NCBI RefSeq assembly: GCF_000372845.1
Contig: NZ_KB889963.1
Location: forward strand, 1,174,146 to 1,238,145
Length of the DNA stretch: 64,000 bases
Source: Methylocystis rosea SV97
GTDB taxonomy: Bacteria; Pseudomonadota; Alphaproteobacteria; Rhizobiales; Beijerinckiaceae
Direction: 5' to 3'
The notes under the pieces were generated by a model. It was given only the letters and a program-made list of their open reading frames with translations. It ran no database searches and was not told the DNA's origin. This document shows, piece by piece, positions 58,745 to 64,000 of this stretch (the stretch's first letter is position 1; each line of letters starts with the position of its first letter). Position numbers and translations under genes: made by a program.

Positions 58745-59761
58745 CTACTGCAACCCCACTGCATCGACCACCCCGCTTGGGCAGCCGGGGTCCGTCGCCG
58801 GCGCGGCGGCGATGAGATCGGCGAGTTTGCTGTCCGGTTTGACGTCGCCCACCAATCCGATGGTCATCTCGACGATGAGATTGCGGCCGCCGTCTCGCTT
58901 GCAGCTGACGCGCACGCGATCCGCGGCGCCGTCGCCGAACGTCTCATTGAACGCCGCCTTGAGTTGGTCGCGCGTGACTTCCTCGCCGATATGCGCCGCG
59001 AAAAGCCCCTGAACCTTGGAGCTGTTCAGCTGAGATATCAGCGCGAGCATCCGTGAAAAATAGATTTCCGCCGCGCTTCCCGGAAAGCACGTGCCATGTT
59101 TGATCCACTCATGCCGTTCGAGCAGCGACATCGTTCCCGGCATGACTTCTGAAAGCGCATGCCTTGTCGCGTCGGAGAGTTCGGGCTCGGGCAGGCCGTT
59201 CCATCTGTTGTCCTTATCGGCGGCGACGATGTGGCGATCGACGTTGCAATATTGTTTTTTGGGCCAGAGCCCATGCAGCGTGAAATGCGTCGCGTCGAAC
59301 CGGTCGGGTCTTTGCGTTTCGCATTCCGTCTTGTCGGGCTTGCCTTCGCAAAAGGCCGGCTGCCAGCTCACGGCGAGGATGTAATCCGGCTTTTGCGCCG
59401 CGGGGCCGCCGTCAGGCTCTTGCCCGCCGGAGGCTTCTTCGCCGCCGCTCCCCGGCTGGCCGCCGCCCTCAGCGAGCGTCGCCTCGCCGCATCCGACCGC
59501 GACCCACCGGCGCCCCGGCTGAGCGTCGGGGACATCGATGAGATAATGCGTCGCATTCGGCTTGTTCTTGGCGAAAATGGAATAATGCCCATTCGGCTCG
59601 ACGCTGACATTGCCCGGATTGGCGCCGGTTCTGATCGATTGAAGCGCGGGACAGGACTGACGGGCGACGAAAGTTCCCGATGCAGGCGTATCCGCCGTCG
59701 CGCCTGAGGCGACGAGCGACAATGACGAGCAAAGCAAGAAGGGACGAGCAAATTTGCGCAA
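58745..59761 (-). CDS. Ribonuclease T2 family protein, secreted
   Basis: The 338-residue protein has a signal peptide (KFARPFLLCSSLSLVASGATA), an N-terminal region of about 100 residues with a Gly-rich spacer, and an RNase T2 domain. Both active-site blocks are present: CAS1 FTLHGLWPKK and CAS2 HEWIKHGTCFPG, each with its catalytic His. Such enzymes cut RNA with little base preference through a 2',3'-cyclic intermediate in the periplasm. Six or more Cys in the mature part could form disulfides. It lies upstream of the SIR2-STAND gene in the same direction, 172 bases from its start. Confidence 0.9.
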   Translation of the reverse strand: MRKFARPFLLCSSLSLVASGATADTPASGTFVARQSCPALQSIRTGANPGNVSVEPNGHYSIFAKNKPNATHYLIDVPDAQPGRRWVAVGCGEATLAEGGGQPGSGGEEASGGQEPDGGPAAQKPDYILAVSWQPAFCEGKPDKTECETQRPDRFDATHFTLHGLWPKKQYCNVDRHIVAADKDNRWNGLPEPELSDATRHALSEVMPGTMSLLERHEWIKHGTCFPGSAAEIYFSRMLALISQLNSSKVQGLFAAHIGEEVTRDQLKAAFNETFGDGAADRVRVSCKRDGGRNLIVEMTIGLVGDVKPDSKLADLIAAAPATDPGCPSGVVDAVGLQ

Positions 59762-59965
59762 GGCGACGCCTCCAATAATAAAAACCCGCTGAATGGTAGC
59801 GCTGGGCGGCGTGCCTGAGCAAGCAGCGTCTGCTTGCGCGACTGTTCCGACTTCCGCGACGGCGACATCTCAGGAAGATGAAACTCCTGCCGCTCTCCTC
59901 AGTTGTATTCAGGCGTAATTCCAGAGAGCTCGTTCAACTCAAGTTCGCAGAAACAATAGTTCCGC

Positions 59966-60538
59966 CTAGCGGAAGAGATGCGCAATGGCTTGAAAGCCAT
60001 TGTCCGCTCCGATGCGAAGTGACGCTCCCAGAATTGCGCCAATGTAAGCAGCGATCGGGCTCAGGCCTATTACGGCGACGACAAATCCAGTGCCTGCGCC
60101 GATCAAAAGATCGTTGCCGCCTAAAGCGCCAATTCCTCCGCCGAAGACGCTGCAAAGGACGGCAACGACGGCTGTCGCCATCAGCGCGTGGAAACCGGCC
60201 AACACGCCTGCTCCCTTTACAATTTCCGTCGCTCCGGCGACGACCATTGCAGCAACGATTGCAGCTCGCGTTGTGTCAGGCAGATCGAGGCTGTCGGTCC
60301 GAAAAACAAACGCGATCGCGGCCATCAAACCGGCGGCCCACAAATCCTCTTTGGCGATATCCTGGGATAAACTCGGCACGCCGTATTTGGCGCTCACAAT
60401 CGAAAATCCAGCCGCTCCGCAAATCGCCCCCACAGACGGCGCGTCGGAAACGCCTGCTCCAGCCGCCGCGTAGGCGCATGCTATCGCGGCGATGATCGCC
60501 AGACCAATCCGCTTTGCCGCAGAATCTCGATCAACCAT
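59966..60538 (-). CDS. Membrane protein, possibly a divergent A24 prepilin-peptidase-like protein
   Basis: The 190-residue product has about five or six hydrophobic segments. Two Asp-containing motifs recall type IV prepilin peptidases: FRTDSLDLPDTTR (usual form 'IDLRxxxIPN') and GALGGNDLLIGAG (usual form 'GGGDxKL'). Both are imperfect, so the assignment is tentative and peptidase activity is not claimed. I chose ATG 60538 (MVDRDSAAKRIG); a GTG at 60616 is possible but overlaps rluD. The 204 bases behind it (59762-59965) hold nothing I can name. Confidence 0.5.
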   Translation of the reverse strand: MVDRDSAAKRIGLAIIAAIACAYAAAGAGVSDAPSVGAICGAAGFSIVSAKYGVPSLSQDIAKEDLWAAGLMAAIAFVFRTDSLDLPDTTRAAIVAAMVVAGATEIVKGAGVLAGFHALMATAVVAVLCSVFGGGIGALGGNDLLIGAGTGFVVAVIGLSPIAAYIGAILGASLRIGADNGFQAIAHLFR

Positions 60539-60605
60539 ATGCGCCGTGTGTTTTCGACAACGGATCACGCGCTCCCCAAAAAATAGCCCGAACGATAATG
60601 ACGCG

Positions 60606-61628
60606 TCACTGCTCACGCAACGCTTCCCTTAACTCGGCCAAATCCTCCGGCAGTTCGCTTTCAAACATCATTTCCTCTTTCGTCACCGGATGCTCGAACC
60701 CGAGCGTCGCGGCGTGCAGCGCCTGGCGGTCCAAACGCTCGACGATCTCGCGCGCGGCGGGCGTCAGTTTCGCGACCTTGGTTTTAAATCCCGCGCCATA
60801 AGTTTTGTCGCCGATCAGCGGATGGCCGATATGCGCCATATGCACGCGGATCTGATGCGTGCGGCCGGTCTCCAGCTGGCACCGCATGAGCGCCGCGACG
60901 CCGTAATCTTCGACCTTCTCCCAATGCGTGATCGCTTCGCGGCCGCGCGCTTCCGGCACCACCGCCATCTTTTCGCGCTGCGTCGAATGGCGGCCGAGCG
61001 GCGCGTCGACCGTTCCATGCGCGCGGTCGGGAACGCCCCAGACGAAGGCGAAATATTCGCGCGTCAGCGACAGTTTGCGGCCGTGGTCGGCGAAGAGGCG
61101 CGAGAGGCCATGATGCGCGGCGTCGGTCTTGGCGACGACCAACAGGCCGCTCGTATTCTTGTCGATGCGATGCACGATGCCGGGCTTCTTCACCCCGCCG
61201 ACGCCGGAAAGGCTGTCGCCGCAATGCGCGATCAGCGCATTGACCAGCGTGCCGCTCTCATGCGCGCTCGCCGGATGCACGACGAGGCCGGCCGGCTTGT
61301 CGATGACGAGGAGATGTTCGTCCTCATAGACGATGGCGAGCGCGATATCTTCGCCCTGCGGCTCGGCCGGAGTCGCCGGCGGCACGTCGAGCGTGACGTG
61401 ATCTCCGGCGCCGAGCTTCTTGGCCGGATCGCGCGCCGTCTCGCCGGCAAGGGTCGCGCGGTTGTCCTCGATCAGCCCTTTGATGCGGCTGCGCGACAGA
61501 TGCGCGGCGACGATCTCCGGCTGTTCGGCGAGAAAGCGGTCGAGCCGGGCGCCGGCATGCTGCGGCGCAACGAGAAATTCGAAGCGCTCGGCGGATGCGT
61601 CAATTTGAGGCAGAGCCTTGACTGTCAT
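60606..61628 (-). CDS. rluD: RluD-type ribosomal large subunit pseudouridine synthase
   Basis: The 340-residue enzyme has an S4 domain (ARLDRFLAEQPEIVAAHLSRSR) and a synthase domain with the catalytic Asp in GIVHRIDKNTSGLLVVAKTD, then LETGRTHQIRVHMAHIGHPL and LHAATLGFEHPV. It fits RluD, which makes the helix 69 pseudouridines at 1911, 1915 and 1917 of 23S rRNA. ATG 61628 (MTVKALPQI) is preferred to 61661. It is divergent from the flavoprotein gene. Confidence 0.92.
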   Translation of the reverse strand: MTVKALPQIDASAERFEFLVAPQHAGARLDRFLAEQPEIVAAHLSRSRIKGLIEDNRATLAGETARDPAKKLGAGDHVTLDVPPATPAEPQGEDIALAIVYEDEHLLVIDKPAGLVVHPASAHESGTLVNALIAHCGDSLSGVGGVKKPGIVHRIDKNTSGLLVVAKTDAAHHGLSRLFADHGRKLSLTREYFAFVWGVPDRAHGTVDAPLGRHSTQREKMAVVPEARGREAITHWEKVEDYGVAALMRCQLETGRTHQIRVHMAHIGHPLIGDKTYGAGFKTKVAKLTPAAREIVERLDRQALHAATLGFEHPVTKEEMMFESELPEDLAELREALREQ

Positions 61629-61704
61629 TTCAGCTTTTTTTCCGCGCGCCGACGCGCACATGATATGAGAGCCACCGAAACGCGGGCGTGGCGCGAGCGG
61701 AGGC

Positions 61705-63081
61705 GTGAACCTTCGCCATTATGCGCACCGAAAAACGCCGCCCAAGGGAGGCTCTTCCATTAGCGACGCCGAGGCTCCGTTCTGCGCCGTCATCGGCGCG
61801 GGCCCCGCCGGCCTTTTCGCCGCCGATGCGCTCGCGCGCGCCGGCGCGCGCGTCGTTATCTATGAGCACAAAGCGAGCCCCGCGCGCAAATTCCTGATGG
61901 CGGGGCGGGGCGGGCTCAACATCACCCATAGCGAAGGCCTGGAGCGCTTCATCTCCCGCTATGGCGCGGCGGCCGCGAGAATTGCGCCGTTCATCCGCGC
62001 CTGGACGCCGCAGGCGCTGCGCGACTTCTGCGCCGAGCTTGGCGAGACGACCTTCGTCGGCTCCAGCGGCCGGGTTTTTCCGGCAAGTTTCAAGGCCTCG
62101 CCGCTGCTGCGCGCCTGGCTGCGGCGGCTGTCGCGGCTTGGCGTCACGATCGTGACCCGCCATGACTTCGCGGGTTTCGCCGAATCGGGCGCGCTGCGCC
62201 TGATCGGCCCGGATGGCGAATTCACCCGCAAGGTCGACGCCCTGGTCCTGGCGCTCGGCGGCGCGTCCTGGCCGCGGCTCGGCTCCGACGGCGCCTGGGC
62301 GGCGCGGCTTGGCGCGCAGGGCGTGCGCGTTACGCCGCTCGCCGCCGCCAACAGCGGCGCCCTGATCGAGTGGAGCGCGATCTTTCGCGACGATTTCGAA
62401 GGCCAGCCGATCAAGACGGCGTTGCTGCGCCATGGCGCGTCTACGGCGCGCGGCGATGTCGTCGTCACGCGCGCCGGACTCGAAGGCGGCCCGGTTTACG
62501 CGCTCTCCTCGCAGCTGCGCGACGTCACGCAAAAACACGGCCCGACGACGCTGTCGATCGATCTGCGGCCCGACACCAGCCTCGAATGCCTGACGCGCAA
62601 GCTGTCGCGTCGCCCGCAGAAACAGTCGCATGCAAATTTTCTGCGCAAGGCCGGGTTCTCGAAAGTCGAGATCGGGCTCTTGCGCGAGGGGCGCGGGGAG
62701 GGCCTGCCGCGCGATGCGGAAACGCTCGCCGGGCTCATCAAGAATGCGCCGCTCACCGTCACGGGCGTCGGCGGTCTTGAGCGCGCCATCTCGACCGCCG
62801 GCGGCGTCTCCTTCGACGAGCTCGACGAAAATTTGATGCTCAAGAAGCTGCCGGGCGTTTTTGTCGCCGGCGAGATGCTCGACTATGACGCGCCGACCGG
62901 CGGCTACCTGTTGCAGGCGGCCTTCGCCACCGGACTGGCGGCCGGCCGCGGCGCCGCCCGCTATCTCGGCCTTTCGCAGGATCAATCGATCGCGCCGTCC
63001 GCGCCCGATCAGACGGGCTTATCGCCCCGCCAGTCGCCAAATGGGCGCGATCCGGAAGCGTCGAACAAATACAGCCTGTAG
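61705..63081 (+). CDS. YhiN/HI0933-like flavoprotein (NAD(P)/FAD-dependent)
   Basis: The 458-residue protein has the dinucleotide motif VIGAGPAGLFAADALARAG, the family block PARKFLMAGRGGLNITHSE and the closing block FVAGEMLDYDAPTGGYLLQAAFATGLAAG. It matches the TIGR03862 subgroup of HI0933-like flavoproteins; no substrate is established. The start is GTG 61705; the first 25 residues look poorly conserved, so a later start is possible. Its last 73 bases overlap the 3' end of the DUF411 gene on the other strand. Confidence 0.87.
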   Translation: MNLRHYAHRKTPPKGGSSISDAEAPFCAVIGAGPAGLFAADALARAGARVVIYEHKASPARKFLMAGRGGLNITHSEGLERFISRYGAAAARIAPFIRAWTPQALRDFCAELGETTFVGSSGRVFPASFKASPLLRAWLRRLSRLGVTIVTRHDFAGFAESGALRLIGPDGEFTRKVDALVLALGGASWPRLGSDGAWAARLGAQGVRVTPLAAANSGALIEWSAIFRDDFEGQPIKTALLRHGASTARGDVVVTRAGLEGGPVYALSSQLRDVTQKHGPTTLSIDLRPDTSLECLTRKLSRRPQKQSHANFLRKAGFSKVEIGLLREGRGEGLPRDAETLAGLIKNAPLTVTGVGGLERAISTAGGVSFDELDENLMLKKLPGVFVAGEMLDYDAPTGGYLLQAAFATGLAAGRGAARYLGLSQDQSIAPSAPDQTGLSPRQSPNGRDPEASNKYSL

Positions 63082-63479
63082 ACCTCCGCTGCGCCGCCCT
63101 CCATGCCCGGCGATCCGGCCGGCATGCCGGGGGCGGCGAGGCCGACGGCTTTCGGCCGCTCCTTCAAGAGCCGCGCGACCGCCTGCGGGGGAACATGGCC
63201 CTCGACGATGTAGCCGTCGATCTCGGCCGTGTGGCAGGAGGACAGCGGCTCAGGCACGCCGAGGCGCTTCTTCACCGATGGCATATCGGCTTCGACGATC
63301 TCCTCGACGACATAGCCGGCCTGGCGCATGCGCGCGCTCCACGCGCCGCAGCATCCGCAGGTCGGGCTCTTATGCATCACGACCTTCGTCGCGCCTTCGG
63401 CGCGCGCCCATCCGGGGATAAGCGCCGCGACGGCGGCGAGCCGCAGCGTCTCGCGTCGGGTGAAGGGGTTATTCGCCAT
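63009..63479 (-). CDS. DUF411 family protein with Tat-type signal
   Basis: The 156-residue protein has a twin-arginine-like signal (FTRRETLRLAAVAALIPGWARA), then a DUF411 domain with the Cys cluster SPTCGCCGAW, and later SSCHTAEIDGYIVEGHVP. DUF411 proteins are thought to bind copper and often sit near copper-resistance genes, but none is in view here. ATG 63479 is chosen because it gives the clean signal; the frame is open 41 codons further upstream. The gene ends inside the flavoprotein gene. Confidence 0.88.
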   Translation of the reverse strand: MANNPFTRRETLRLAAVAALIPGWARAEGATKVVMHKSPTCGCCGAWSARMRQAGYVVEEIVEADMPSVKKRLGVPEPLSSCHTAEIDGYIVEGHVPPQAVARLLKERPKAVGLAAPGMPAGSPGMEGGAAEVYRLYLFDASGSRPFGDWRGDKPV

Positions 63480-63646
63480 GAGCGTCGGTCCTTGTCTCGC
63501 GCGCTCCATGCGCGCCCGTTCGGAAGGCGGGCGCATCGTCGGAACGGCATTCGCGCGAAGTCGCTTGCGGTAGTATGTCGTTGTCGCCGGCAAAAGCGGC
63601 AAGACGTCGCCCGAACGAACCCAGCGCTTACCATCGGAAGGGGTGC

Positions 63647-64000
63647 ATGAGCCAATCCGCCGCCAGCCCGCAAAACGCCGACGACCTGCTCAGCGAATTC
63701 TCGCTTCTTGGCGGCCCCCTTCAGAGGCTGGGAAGGCGACTCGGCCTCGTCCGTCCGGGGCCGAATACGCTCCCCCTGGGGATCGCCCTCGGGCTGGTCC
63801 CCTGGATCGTCCTCGTCGCCTTGGCGGCGCTTGAAGGCGATCGCGGAAAGTTCTTTACGCTCTCGGTCATCGGCGGGCACATTCGGTTGCTGGCGGTCAT
63901 TCCGCTGCTGTTCTTTTGCGAAACCACGTTTGATCGGCAAGCGAGGGAGTTTCTCTCGACCCTTCTGCGTTCCGGCGTGGCGTCGAGAACTACTCTACCA
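63647..64000 (+). CDS. Hypothetical membrane protein, 5' part
   Basis: ATG 63647 follows GGAAGGGG, and the frame is open to the end of the window (118 codons). The product begins with a polar stretch (MSQSAASPQNADDLLSEFSL) and then two hydrophobic segments (LPLGIALGLVPWIVLVALAAL and IRLLAVIPLLFF). No family was recognised from this part. It is divergent from the DUF411 gene and continues beyond the window. Confidence 0.7.
   Translation, partial: MSQSAASPQNADDLLSEFSLLGGPLQRLGRRLGLVRPGPNTLPLGIALGLVPWIVLVALAALEGDRGKFFTLSVIGGHIRLLAVIPLLFFCETTFDRQAREFLSTLLRSGVASRTTLP

Noticed and set aside
58633-58815. Short plus-strand ORF between the SIR2 and RNase T2 genes
   Set aside because: It covers a palindromic repeat and the end of the RNase gene and has low-complexity Arg/Pro content.
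59878-60495. Plus-strand ORF opposite the membrane protein
   Set aside because: Very Arg-rich and without hydrophobic pattern; the minus strand gives a coherent membrane protein.

Overview
The window looks like chromosomal DNA of a high-GC alphaproteobacterium, most likely a member of the Hyphomicrobiales (Rhizobiales); a methanotroph-type genus such as Methylocystis would fit but is not proven here. The clues are a DivL-type pseudokinase with Tyr in place of the phospho-acceptor His, alphaproteobacterial addAB, a NepR anti-sigma factor with an EcfG-type promoter, an ATP12-type F1-ATPase chaperone, a TsaE fused to an AmgK-like sugar kinase, and a full 14-gene nuoA-N operon. No rRNA, tRNA, CRISPR array, transposase or phage gene was seen.

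Region 1-5 kb: the tail of an L,D-transpeptidase, a frameshifted PAS/HWE-like histidine kinase, a lone nepR (general stress response), an N-formylglutamate amidohydrolase-like gene, and two transglutaminase-like genes in tandem. Region 5-18 kb: ahcY with a clear terminator, then a tightly packed run of divL, tsaE-amgK, murU, addB and addA, which covers cell-cycle control, tRNA t6A synthesis with peptidoglycan recycling, and double-strand break repair. Region 18-30 kb: an AI-2E-type permease, pnp and rpsO, an SRPBCC gene with a short LOV photoreceptor, a sterol-desaturase-type hydroxylase, a solute symporter, a TonB/ExbB pair with no ExbD, an RluC-type pseudouridine synthase and the ATP12 chaperone.

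Region 30-47.6 kb: the complete complex I operon nuoABCDEFGHIJKLMN, interrupted only by a 109-bp palindromic repeat between nuoB and nuoC, followed by birA and the ribonuclease J gene. Region 47.6-53.3 kb: a small secreted protein, a Dcm-type cytosine methylase with its Vsr mismatch endonuclease (separated by a palindromic repeat), divergent efp and epmA, and a secreted trypsin-like protease with a cysteine-rich tail.

Region 53.3-64 kb: typA, then the most interesting gene of the window, a 1088-residue SIR2-STAND-TPR protein on the minus strand. It has the architecture of NLR-like anti-phage NAD-consuming proteins. It appears less GC-rich than its neighbours, sits alone between typA and an RNase T2 gene, carries 120-bp in-frame TPR repeats of which two differ at one base in 120, and has a hairpin that covers its ribosome-binding site. 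The window ends with a possible A24-type membrane protein, rluD, a YhiN-like flavoprotein, a Tat-type DUF411 protein and the start of an unknown membrane protein.
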